A stretch of DNA of 64,000 nt, taken from Perilla frutescens (lineage: Eukaryota > Streptophyta > Magnoliopsida > Lamiales > Lamiaceae). Under the pieces are notes generated by a model. That model made no database searches, was not told the origin of the DNA, and saw only the letters and a list, made by a program, of their open reading frames with translations. How positions within the stretch are numbered: position 1 is the first letter of the stretch; the number at the start of each line of letters is the position of its first letter. A program made the translations under genes and the position numbers. The stretch is taken from the NCBI GenBank assembly GCA_026008535.1, contig BRKX01000018.1:45439588-45503587 (forward strand), in the 5' to 3' direction. This document shows, piece after piece, positions 20,559 through 32,118 of the stretch.

Positions 20559-23500
20559 AATACCGTGGCCCAATTGCCCTAATATGCAACAGAATTCTCC
20601 TCCTTTCTCAAATTGTTTGCATGCATCTGTGTACCACAGCAAAAAAAAAAAAAAAAAAAAAAGCTTGATTTCTAGCGAACTGCTTGAAATTCGACTAGAT
20701 ATAATTTCCATAACCTAAATTTTAGATTATTTTACCAATAGTTTGAAACTATATGACGATGATACATTTATATTATATAGACATGTCTATTTCAAATTTT
20801 CAACAATTTACTCGATCTAATTTATATTTTATCAATTTTATCTATATTATACATTAAGTAATTATTAAATGAATAATTTTTGGTACTAAGTGTTTCTTAA
20901 GCTTGATTAAGCTCGACTAAGTATGTTTTGATGAATCAATCAATCTTTATTAAATAAATAAGATTTGTATTTATAATAAATATTTTATTATAATAATGAA
21001 TCTGCGATCGAGTATGTACCTGTAGAAACATCGTAACCGTTCAATCTTAGAAGCCTGAATCCCATTGAGGTGTAATCAACGTCCTCCATATTTGTATTTC
21101 TTGCCCAACAGATTCCTTTATTTGTCCACTATCTGAAATAAATTCAAGCTAATTGAGTGGAATAAATTCTAACTAATAATAGCAAATTTATACTGAACCA
21201 CAAGAAATTGAAGAAAGAAATGGAAGAAATCATGTATATCTATGTACCTGTACACATAGTTGATACACTCTTCAATTTCAACATGAAAATACCGAGAAAT
21301 TCCTAGCCTTTGCAACCGGTCTACACACCATAGATGCTCAAACATGTCGACAGGATACACGTTTGGAACTAATTAAACATAACATACCAATAAAAATAAT
21401 TATATATAAGACTAAGAATATGCCAAAAATCATATAAAGACGAAACATTTTTAAGAACTAGTTAAATGTCACGAGATCGAATTAAATGCGCCCACTAGCA
21501 AATGATGAGAGTTTTTTACGGTCACAATGATGCCCGTTCCCTTTTCTCTCCTCTTCCTTCTCGTCGGTTCGTATTCATTTTTGATGAAAAATAAAATTTG
21601 GTATTCATCAGCAGTTCATTTTTGAATTGTTGCACTACGGCTTGGCTTGACCTAGTCGTGCATTAATTCATTCTCGAACCGCCGCAAGACAGAGGGACAT
21701 TTTTGTCCAAATGGCTATTTAAACATTCGCCCCCCTAAATAAAAGAGCCGTTCTTTTCAAAAATTACCTCCGCCGTTGAATTTGTTGAGAGGGTTGAGTA
21801 AATATCAGAGGCACAATTCATCCTTGGTGTGGTGGAGGGTGTAGGCAGTGGACGACGACGAGGAAAGAAACGAGCCATCGGAACGGAAATTCAAGAGCTT
21901 CTCCTAAACAAGGCCTTCCATTCCTTCCAAACTGAAGAGGAGTGATGTTGGCCTTTTGTGCAGTAAATCCATTGGTATTTTGCTCAACTTCAAATCTCAT
22001 TTTTCATAAATATTTTTCATGCCTCCGCAATCATATGGGAGTTGTAATCCTAGTCTTTTAGCTGTTTCAGTCCCCTGGACTCAAAGGAGAAAAAAAGAAA
22101 AAAAAATAAATTAAGATCAGCTCACATTTTACCTATGTCTTTTTAGTAGTGCTAAAGTAAATATGATCATCACATTAATATAACAATTAACTACAGACAC
22201 AAGTTTCATTCAATTTAAAAATTAAATACGAAAAAAATTATATATCCTAATTCGATATAAATTAAGAACCCTAAATAATTATCGTAAAATTAATCTAAAG
22301 TACGTGTAATTGAAATTGAAAAAAAATATAAGAAAAACTCATAATTTGGTATTGTAATATGGAGTATAATATTAAATGTGTAATAGGAGGTCCCATAAGG
22401 GTAAAATGCAATTTTGGCTCCATAATTATGAGGAGTTGGAGCTTAAAGATCAAAGAAACTAAAATTGACATGAGACGAGATATTGAAGACATTAATTTTT
22501 ACCTAAGCAATTAAAAAAAAAAGACGAGAGAAATGTTTGAACCTTTGTGGCATTTGTGGGGATGCATTTTCCAAGCTGTGAGTGCAACCACACGTGCTAA
22601 TGTGTTGAGTATTCTATCGTAGATAAAAAACTTCCGATTGCCCCACGATTCGTCGACCAACTGATTGTTGGAGATCCACTCGAGGCTCGTCGGAAACTGT
22701 GGCCCATCGCCGCCTCCTATATCTTCCACCAGCGCCACCCCTGCGGTGTCGTACAACGATACGCTTATCTCACCGTCGTCCATGTTTTGTAGCATCCATC
22801 GGATCCTTTCCTTCAGTTGCCTTATCTAGAGAGAGAAAGATGATTTGAGATTTACACATGTGAGCTCCACTGTCTGCGGTTTGGATGTCCCGAAAGAATG
22901 ACTAAGCGGGTGTCGAGCACTTCTAGAATGTTCAATTTTAAACATAATTTTTCGGAGTTTTTCTTTTTTTGAAAACATTTATCGGAGTGTTTACATGATA
23001 TATAGATTTTACGATGCCCAGTAATGGTAAATTTATAATTAAAATAATTCAAACTAATTAAATAAGTTTCTAGAAATAATTAAGACTTTTTTTATAGAGA
23101 AAGCTTGAGATAACAAGTCATTAAATCTTTTTTTATAGAGACCTATTAACACCTAATTAACGAACTTATTTTGGGATAACAAATCATTAAATCTTAAAGC
23201 CTTCGATCCAAACTATTCAAACATAACCTAAAAGGTCACTCATTAAAAAAAAAAAACAAAAACAAAAAAAAAAGTGTGAATATATGTTTGTAGTCAAGAT
23301 TGACTTGTAAAATTCTTTTCTACCCAAAGATTGCAGAAAATCTTCTTTTCTAACCATACTTATTTTCTAACCAAATTTATTTTCATTCACCGTAATACCG
23401 TTGTTGAAATGTGGGACCAGTCAAAAATTTAAAAAGAAACAGAAATCTTGTATACGGCCCTTGTACATGCCCAAATTTCAGATTTATGTGAAAAAAGGAA

Positions 23501-23564
23501 CAACACGACAAATTCTTCTACAAGGCCAAATTTTCTTCTACACGACCGTACACGGCCAAAAATT

Positions 23565-24120
23565 AATGTGTTATGTACAATGGAAATTGTACACGTTGCA
23601 ATTGTTGTGTTGTGTTGAAAAAAAAAGCTTGCCTACACGTTGAAATATTAGGAAATTGTACACGGCCAAAAATGTACACGTTGAAAATAAAATTAACTTG
23701 TCTACACGCTGAAATTGTACACGGCCAAAAATGGAAATTCTTTTGCTTACATGCATACAAAAGAATTTGGCAAAAAAATAAAAAATAAAATAAAATTGAA
23801 GCTTCACCGTGTACTACATGGTGGCTTACCGTGTAACACGTTGGAAGCCACCGTGTAGTACACGGTGAAGCTTCAATTTTTTTTTGTCAAATTCTTTTGC
23901 ATGCATGTAAGCAAATGAATTTCCATTTTCTGCCGTGTACAATTTCGGCGTATAGGCAAGTTAGTTTTTTTTTTTTCAACGCGCGTGTACAATTTTGACG
24001 TGTACATTTTTGACCGTGTACAATTTCTTAATATTTCAGCATGTAGGCAAGTTATTTTTTTTTCAACACAACACACCACAACAATTGCAACGTGTACAAT
24101 TTCCATTGTATACAACACAT
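23565..24120. repeat. Large foldback (palindrome) in intron 3 of the pseudogene
   Basis: The left arm 23565-23827 and right arm 23845-24120 are reverse complements around a 17-nt loop. The innermost 36 bp pair at 35 positions. Further out, acatgcat, the gtacacggccaaaaatg phrases and ccattgtacac/gtacaatgg continue to match with small gaps. The surrounding sequence (from about 23300 and to about 24365) also shows weak inverted similarity, so it may be the core of a foldback MITE. No transposase. Confidence 0.85.
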
Positions 24121-25059
24121 TTTTTTTTCCGGCATGCATAATCAATTGCAACGTGTGTGTCGTGAGCTGTGTACAATCAATTTCAACGTGTACAATTTCC
24201 TTTATTTTATCGGCGTGTACAATTTCAACGTGTGTGCGATGAGCTGATAAAATTGACTTTGACTTTTTTAAATTTTATTAAGGGTAAATTAGACTTTTAC
24301 ACTTCTGTTTGGTTATAAAAGAATATTTTACAAATCTTGATTAGAAAAGAAGTTTACAATTTACTTTTGGTTATTTTAATTTTTCTCCCCACTCTATATG
24401 TCAGTTTCTTTGTACTAATTTCCAAACTTTTCTCTGCTGTCACATCAATTTGCCGACTTTCGTGGAGTTTTGAAATAGAAATTAACTTCATAAATTCAAA
24501 TGAAAAAGAAAAATTATACAAATTAAATACATAATATTATATCAAAATAATAGAATAATATATGCATTTACCTTCCGATTCTTTTATTCAAGAAAAATAT
24601 TCGAAAATTTATGTTTCAATCTTTCCGGGCTTGTGTCGTTTCGGGGACACTCATGCAAACGATGAAAAATCTTGTATTAAGGGAAATTTTGCGTGTTCGA
24701 GACTCACTGTTCCCGTTCAAAAAAAAAAAAACTTTGAAATAGTAAACATTAATCAAATGATTAAGGAGGAGTAGGTTTTTAACACTTCATGGAAACCAAA
24801 ATAAAATAATCAAATCGGTCAATTCGATCTGGTTCAACTCGATCTTTATTCATTTATTTATTTTTTAATTTTTTTATATGTTCGATTAAAAATTGAACAA
24901 GAATAGATATTTCTTTTAAAAACAATTAAATAAATTGATTAGATTTATAATTTTTGAAAAAAATTAGATTTAGAATTTTTAAGACCGAATAATTCCGTCC
25001 CCTTTTCATTCATGATAAGGACACTGTTATAATATATTAAAAAAAGAACTCTTACAATA

Positions 25060-25216
25060 TACTCCCTCCGTTTCATAATATTTGTTGTTTTATGATTTTA
25101 ATCTAGAATTAACAATTATTTTTTTGAACTAATTTAGCTCTTCCTTCTATATCAAATAAAATCTAATCCCCTTATATTTTCCTAAAAAGTTGGTAAAATT
25201 TTCTCTCTCCATATAT
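25060..25216. mobile_element. Left part of a Stowaway-like MITE, split by the nested block
   Basis: TACTCCCTCCGTTT at 25060-25073 matches, in inverted orientation, aaaacggagggagta at 57717-57731. This is the typical TIR sequence of plant Stowaway MITEs, with TA target sites. The two halves are separated by the retrotransposon stack. Copy 1 carries a related but shortened version near 16895-16985. The short stretch 25200-25216 is of uncertain origin. Confidence 0.6.
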
Positions 25217-26712
25217 TTATTTGTGTCTTTTTATATGTTTTTGAGTCTTTTATATCGAGTCTTGAGTCAGTTAGGGAGCTTAAGTGAAGCAGGGGGAAGT
25301 GAAGGGAAAAGATCCAATGTGGGTGTAAATAGAAGACAAATCCGTTGAAGGCATAATGGAGGGAGCTGGGCTTGGAGAGTCTGTTGCAAATCCATCGCGG
25401 AAATTCAGCTCCAAACACTCCAACAAACTGAGACCACGTCCACAACCGTTCCGAAAATCATGGGAGTCAACTATTGGTGCAGAAAAGGTGGAGAAAGAGG
25501 GGAGAGAAGAGAGGATAAGAAAGAGAAGGTCCAAGCTGAGAAAATCTCGCATAAACTGTTGAGGAGGAATGGAAGGAGTCAACACAAGTACACTCATGCG
25601 TGGGCTGTAGTGGGCCATTTTTTTGGCAGTTTAGAACTCGCTATAAATACTATGTTATAATTTCATTTCAAGAGACACAATTGACAACAGATTCTAATTT
25701 TTGTTATTCAGCACGTCGTAGTTATTTCTCTTTTAGTTGGAACACTTATAGTCGGTATAGTCTAGGGCGATTTGCCTTTAGCTTATGCGCGACTCGTTTT
25801 TGCTTACATTCTGGAGTTAGTTCCAGACATCTTTAATATATTTTCCTTAATCATGAATTGCCCTTTTACTTGTTTTTTATCTTTCAATATGTTGCACAGC
25901 TAATTAGTTAGTGTTTGAGTTGAGTGGGATGAGGGTATGGTGAATGAATATGCATGAGGCTAATCGGGCTTAACACACCTCACGAAGTTTCCCAACTTCA
26001 ACTTGGGACGAACGATGACACAATAGTGAAGAGTTTATGTGGCTGATCACTCTTAGCCAAATCATTGTTGCTGTACGTCAGGGTGGAAGTAAGGGTGATC
26101 GATTCCCTGATGAGCCACTAAGTGATAAACCGGGTGAGGAAGCCTAGAGACGACTGAGCCCGGAGATTGAAGTATAGGTGGATATGGGCACAACGCCAAA
26201 AGGGTCCCATATGCCAGCGTTGGGTTCCTCTAATTGAAGGCTGCCATCCTTGCAAACCCTCTACATGACTCTCTTCTTTGGGTCCTGGATGGTAAGAGAC
26301 TAAGAGTCGCCGACCGTATCACTCTTAGCATACACCGTAAGAAGGAATTGAGGGGTGTAAGGCGACCGTACCTGCTCCCTATAACCAAATGGTCAGAATG
26401 AGGTATCCATGTGTATGTGCCTGGAATTACATGAATTCACCAGTCCGATTCCATACTTAACTTGAACATGTTTGTTTATTGCTTGATATAGCCTATATTT
26501 TTAGCGTTGATTTACATTAAGGTTGCAGGAACGAATTAGTGACAGTAATTCTCTCAAAGTTCCAGAAAAGCTTAGTTAGAATAGGAAGATTAACACTCCT
26601 CATGGGATCGACATCCGCCTTCTGGCACTATACTAGCCACTGAAGGCACATTCAAGCATCTACCGGGTTACGCCCATAGGTGTAATTTTTCACGCTAAAT
26701 GACGGTGTGTCA
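25217..26712 (+). repeat. 5' LTR of the outer Athila element
   Basis: It shares its sequence with 40153-40240 and 56724-57665. It ends GTGTCA right before the primer site. It lacks the first 26 bases, including the TG, compared with the 3' LTR start at 40127. A TATAAATAC motif near 25644 is a likely promoter TATA box. No protein is encoded. Confidence 0.85.
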
Positions 26713-26717
26713 AAATT

Positions 26718-26735
26718 TGGTGCCATTGCCGGGGA
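26718..26735 (+). other. Primer-binding site, tRNA-Asp type
   Basis: TGGTGCCATTGCCGGGGA begins 5 bases after the LTR. It is a near match to the complement of plant tRNA-Asp 3' end (TGGCGCCGTTGCCGGGGA), the primer typical of Athila-group elements. Confidence 0.85.
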
Positions 26736-26783
26736 GTGTAAGTGCATTTTTTCTATCATAATCTTTCCCGTTTAGCCTTGTTT

Positions 26784-28015
26784 ATGGTACGCACTAACCG
26801 CGTAAGAGAACTAGTCTACGATCCAGAGATAGAAAAAACTGCACGAAAAAGGCGGGCACAAGTAAGGAGAGATTTGGAAACGCCCATAAACCCAAACACA
26901 CCATCTGAGACCTCAGAGGAAGGCCAGATATCGGAAGGAGAAAGCAACACCAGCAGTACACACGAAGAAAAATACAACCCCCTCTTTTTTAAATCTGAAA
27001 AAGAGGATATGGAAACAAGAATACCATAGCCTCCACCATTACCACCTCAACCAACATTGAGGCAGCTCATCTTTCCACAAGCCATGAACATGTGGCCATC
27101 TGGAATCGTACTGCCACATCTAGCCAAAAATTAGGAATTGAGATCGAACTTCATCTCGATTTTGTCCAAATTCCATGACCACCCTGGAGAGGACCCGCAA
27201 GACATTTGCAGGATTTTGAAATGGCTTGTGGAACCCAGTGAAAAAACACTAGAACCATGTTCGAATATATATGCCTACTCTCTTTTCTCTTCACCTTGCA
27301 GGATGGAGCAAGAGTGTGGCTCTACACTATTCCGGTTGGGAGCGTGACCACTTGGAATGAATTGCAGCAAAGATTCCTGGAGAAGTATTTCCCCACTACG
27401 AGAGTACAAGCCATGCAGAAGAAAATCTCCACTGCTAAGACTGGGGTGAATGAAAGCTTCTACGACTATTAGGGGTGTTTCAAGCAGCTACTCTCGAAAT
27501 GCCCGCATCACAACTTGGTACAATATTTTATCTCAGGATTGAGAGTAGAAGATCACAATCTACTCAATGTAGCCTGTGGGGGATCCATCCTCAATAAAAG
27601 GACAGATAAAGCAATGCAGCTAATCGGAGAAATGGCTGAAGAAACTCGAGAAGACGTCTACGACAGGTCACAAGTGGCAGCAATGGGCAAATTGACCTAT
27701 ACGCCTGAAGCAGAGACAAAAATTGATCAGCTTTTTGGCAAAATGGAGAAAATGATGACACAGTTATCCGCCAACACCTTGCGGATATGTGGAGTGTGTA
27801 GTATGATGGGTCACTACTCAGATCAATGCTCACAAGTACAGGAAGAGAACGAAACTGTGAATATGATGAATGGGGGAAACCGACGAAGAAATGACCAATA
27901 TGCCAAAAATTACAATCATAGACAGAGATATCCAGAATCCCAGGCACATACGGGTCCACCACGCAATTTTCTCATATCAGGAGGGCCAACTCTTGAAGAC
28001 ATGGTGAGATAAATG
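26784..28015 (+). pseudogene. Gag of the outer Athila element, fragmented
   Basis: The structural protein reading starts MVRTNRVREL at 26784. It is broken by stops near 27027 and 27132, frame changes near 27290-27350 and a TAG near 27470. The C-terminal part (27515-28012) contains the zinc knuckle CGVCSMMGHYSDQC of the CX2CX4HX4C type that binds RNA. Capsid-like segments such as WNELQQRFLEKYFP are still recognisable. It lies directly between the primer site and protease. Confidence 0.8.
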
Positions 28016-28383
28016 ACAATAGAATCGGTGAACAACCAGAAGCGTGCCACTTCATTTGAAATGGAAACCAGGGCATGACTGAACTACTTGGGTACACAAA
28101 TTACCCAGCTAAGCGAGACCATCTCACGAATGGAGAAGGGGAAAGGCGTGTTACCTTCGCAGACCGAGCCTAACCCAAGGGCCGATGTGAATGCAATCCA
28201 CTCAGAACTAGGAAGGAATTGGTTAATCCCTCAATGCAGAAGGAAGACGGAAGTGACCTTAAGGGGATCGAACCAGAAAAAGGAGAAAAATCAGAAAAGG
28301 AGAGCCATGCTGAGAAGCCCAAAACAACATAAATATCACCAGAGAATGAAGGAATCACCATTCCTCCACCATTCCCAGGAAGA
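28016..28383 (+). pseudogene. Gag-protease linker of the outer element
   Basis: A Lys/Glu-rich, low-complexity linker with several stops and frame changes. The phrase LSETISRMEKGKG and the following PSQTEP region resemble the variable gag-pol linker of Athila elements. It has no recognisable catalytic domain. Confidence 0.55.
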
Positions 28384-31300
28384 TTGAAGAAAAACAAGAA
28401 AGAGGCGGAAGACAAGGACTTGTTGCAGGTATTCAGAAAAGTAGAAGTGAACATCCCGCTTCTAGACGCAATCCGGCAAGTACCTCGTTATGCTCGCTTC
28501 CTAAAAGAATTATATACCTGGAAGGCCCGATTCAATGAAGAAGCTCAAGTCATCATGAGTGAGAATGTATCCGCCCTGATACAAAGGAAGCTTCTAAAAA
28601 AATGCGGAGACCCGGGGATGTTCTTTATTCCATGCGAGATCGGAGGCACAAAAATTGATCAGGCCATGCTTGACCTTGGGGCTTCGATCAACGTTATGCC
28701 ATTAACCATTTTTGAAGAATTGGACCTAGGCCCCTTGAAGGAGATGAGAATAGTGATCCAGCTGGCAGACAGATCTAACGTATTTCCTGAGGGCATATTG
28801 GAGGACGTGCTGATAAAAGTAGAGGAGTTGATCTTCCCAGTGGATTTTTATGTTCTGGATATGGGCGCATCCAGCCGGAACGCCTCGTGTATGCTGTTGG
28901 GCAGACCCTTCATGAAGACAACACACACCAAAATTGATGTCGATAAGGGCACATTGACGTGCGAATTCGACGGAGACACCATTACCTTCAACATCATGGA
29001 GGCAATGAAGCACCCCACCGACACAGAGGAAATCAGCACGGTGGATATTATTGAGTCACTCATTCAGACAGAAGGAACAAAGATGCTTGCAAAAGATCAT
29101 TTGGAGTGGGTAATCCAACACGGTCAATCAGACTGGGACACCCTCGACGAAAAGGATGAAGACATCAAGAAGGTGATAATGCAGCTATACAGTTTGGAGG
29201 CGTACCCAAATCCCAAGGGTGACTTAGATTTACCCATATTGCAACCGTCAGAAAGAATGATACGCTCCATCATCAAGCCGCCAAAGCTGGAACTAAAAAA
29301 ACTACCCGGGCATCTAAAATATGTCTACTTGACAGAAGGAGAGAATCTACCGATCATCATCAATTCAGCATTAACCATGGCACAAGAGATAATGCTGGTG
29401 GATTTGCTCAAAAGATACAAGGAAGCGATCGGATGGACACTAGCCGACATTAGAGGCATAAGCCCATCTGTCTGTATGCACCGCATCATGTTAGAAGAAG
29501 GGGCCAAACCAGTCAGGGAGCCGAAAAGGAAGCTGAACCCCATCATAAAGGAAGTTGTTCTCAAGGAGATCTTAAAGCTGCTCGATTTGGGAATCATCTA
29601 TCCCATATCCGATAGTGAATGGGTCAGCCCCGTTCATATGGTTCTAAAAAAATCAGGGATTCAAGTTATTGAGAATGAGAACAAAGAGTTGATCCAAACT
29701 CGTCTCCAAACAGGTTGGAGGGTCTGCATTGACTATAGGAAACTTAATGCACTCACAAGGAAGGACCATTTCCCTTTACCCTTCATCGACCAAATATTGG
29801 AGCGACTTGTGGGCAAATCGTACTTCTGTTTCCTAGACGGCTACTCGGGGTACATGCAAATTTATGTGGCACAAGAAGATCAGGAGAAGATGACATTAAC
29901 ATGCCCTTTTGGCACCTTTGTCTACAGACGCATGCCCTTCGGTCTTTGCAATGCGCCGGGGACCTTCCAAAGATGCATAATGAGCATTTTTTCAGATATG
30001 CTCGAAACGTGCATTGAGATCTTTATGGATGACTTCACAGTTTATGGGGATCACTTTGAGCAATGCCTAGCAAATCTGGAAAGGGTCCTAAGGAGGTGTG
30101 TTGAGAAAGATCTGGTACTAAACTACGAGAAGTGTCATTTCATGGTCCGAGAAGGAATCGTCCTAGGACATGTCATTTCGGAGCGGGGAATCGAGATGGA
30201 CAAGGCAAAAATGGACATCATCGCCAAGCTACCCTATCCTACCACCGTGAAATAAATTCGAGCATTCCTTGGGCATGTGGGTTTTTACAGGAGGTTCATC
30301 AAGGACTTTGCCAAGACAGCCCAACCTCTCATTCGACTCCTCCAACAAGACGTGGCGTTTGAATTCAACGAAGAATGCAAAGAGGCATTTCATGACCTCC
30401 AGAAGAAATTGGTTTCATCCCCTATCATCCAACCACCTGATTGGGGAATGCCGTTCAAAGTAATGTGCGACGCCAGTGAATATGCCGTTGGAGCGGTTCT
30501 CAGACAGAAAAAAGGCAAAGAGAGCTACGTTATCTATTATGCCTCAAAGACACTGAATCCAGCTCAGTGCAACTACTCCACCATCGAGAAGGAACTACTT
30601 GCAGTAGTGTTCGCATTTGAAAAGTTCAAGTCCTACCTCTTAGGAGCAAAGGTAATCGTGTTCACTGATCATTCAGTTCTTAAGTATCTCTTGGTGAAGA
30701 AGGAATCAAAACCACGACTCATCCGATGGATCCTACTCCTTCAAAAATTTGACCTAGAAATTAAGGACAAAACTGGGGCCGAGAACCTTGTAATTGATCA
30801 TCTAAGCCGACTCATGATCGAAAGTAAAGAAGAAATCATGAAAACATTCCCGGACGAGCACCTGTATCGGTTTGAGGGCACAAAGTGACATAACCCCTGG
30901 TATGCCGACATCGTGAACTACCTGGTTGCTGGACAATGCCCGATTGGAATGAACGACTATCAGAAGAAGAAATTAGTGAGAGAAAATAGATTCTATATGT
31001 GGGAAGACCCAATCTTATGGAAGATAGGAGCTGATCCAGTCATAAGGCGTTGTGTGCCCAAGAAGGAGGGCAAAAGCATCCTGAAATTCTGCCACTCGGA
31101 TGTATGCGGAGGTCATTTTGGTCCAAAAAGAACCGCTCGAAAAGTTCTAGATGGAGGATTTTACTGGCCCACCATGTTCAAAGACGTCTATTTTTACTAC
31201 AAAAGTTGCAACAATTGTCAAAGAACGGGAAACATTTCCATCCGCAAGTCTATGCCCTTAATTCCTATTATGCCCGTGGAAATCTTCGATATCTGGGGGA

Positions 31301-31664
31301 TTGACTTCATGGGACCTTTCCCGGCAACAATTTGTACATAATCCTTGCAGTGGATTATGTATCAAAATGGGTAGAAGCAAAGGCAACATCAACCAACGAT
31401 GCAAGAACGGTGGTGAATTTCCTTAAATCTAACGTGTTTTGCAGGCATGGAGTTCCTAAGGTGCTGATCAGTGACCAAGGAGCTCATTTATGCAATATGG
31501 TTATAAGAAGGTTGCTAAATCAATATGGGGTCACACACAGAGTGACCACTGCCTACCACCCCCAAGAAAATGGACAAGCTGAGGTGTCTAATAGGGAGGT
31601 CAAGAACATCCTTGAAAAGGTTGTTAGCCCCAGTCGAGCTAACGACTATAACCAACAGCGCTGA
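28384..31664 (+). pseudogene. Pol of the outer Athila element
   Basis: Domains in order: aspartic protease (LDLGASINVMP, near 28672), reverse transcriptase (YRKLNALTRKDHFPLP; catalytic FMDD at 30022-30033), RNase H (VMCDASEYAVGAVL; TIEKELLAVVFA; DHSVLKYLL), integrase zinc finger (CHSDVCGGHFG ... CNNCQRTG) and integrase core (GIDFMGP; SDQGAHL; GQAEVSNRE). Breaks: TAA at 30253-30255 before IRAFLGH, TGA near 30886, a frame shift near 31320, and loss of the integrase C-terminus after about 31640. The protein cannot be made as one piece. Confidence 0.9.
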
Positions 31665-31680
31665 TCGGGAGGCAGCCTGG
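31657..31680 (+). other. Conserved post-pol motif
   Basis: AGCGCTGATCGGGAGGCAGCCTGG follows the truncated integrase. The same pattern, AGCGCTgcaTGGGAGGCAACCCA, is at the equivalent place in the inner elements (minus strand, 45147-45169 and 55791-55813). Its conservation between diverged elements suggests a functional RNA or splice signal between pol and the 3' ORF. Confidence 0.55.
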
Positions 31681-32118
31681 TATTTTACTGCTTTTAATTT
31701 TTCTTTTCAAATTTTAGTATGTATGGTGATAACTAACTTGCAGAGGGCACAAAGGAAAAGGGAGGCATTAAAGGCATACGCAGAGGTACAGAGAAGCTTA
31801 AGTTTGTGGGGAGGGAAGGAAAAATGGCCCAGAAGAGAGAGAAAAAGCTGTGAGAGCCGTTTCGACTCCCAATGCACATGTCAAATCAGAGAAAGAGGAT
31901 TTGAAATTTAAAAAATATTTTAATACCTATCTCTATATCTCCTAGTACGGTTAAAGCTTATCTCTACCAGATTTCCCCCAAATTTCTCAAAGATCAAATC
32001 CCTAATCTTGCGCTAAAACCCCAACTCCCTCAATTTCAAAATCCACCTGATCGTATAAAACCCTTCCACCACCTTGAATCATCAAGCATTCACTTCACTT
32101 CAAACACTCTACATTACC

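Larger units (their letters stand above)
19519..24469 (-). pseudogene. Class II diterpene synthase pseudogene, copy 2
   Basis: This is a tandem paralogue of the gene at 7761-18000. Recognisable exon equivalents: 3 (24393-24469), 4 (22543-22825), 5 (partial, 21768-22069), 6 (21248-21368), 7 (21020-21132), 8 (20070-20626, interrupted), 9 (19751-19868) and 10 (partial, 19519-19580). Lesions: exon 3 acceptor AG changed to AA; SPYDTAW degraded to SLYDTAG; the 5' part of exon 5 with its acceptor deleted; Trp to TAG in exon 5 after GMEGLV; Tyr to TAG at the first full codon of exon 7; a solo LTR inside exon 8; +2 nt in exon 9; +8 nt in exon 10. Exons 1-2 and 11-14 are absent. The DxDD site reads DVDY. 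It cannot encode an enzyme. Confidence 0.95.

Noticed and set aside
23401..24242. Several 60-90 aa ORFs on both strands
   Set aside because: They are mirror images of each other produced by the large foldback and carry no domain.
19519..24469. A second functional diterpene synthase
   Set aside because: Several independent nonsense, frameshift and splice lesions and missing exons exclude a functional product.
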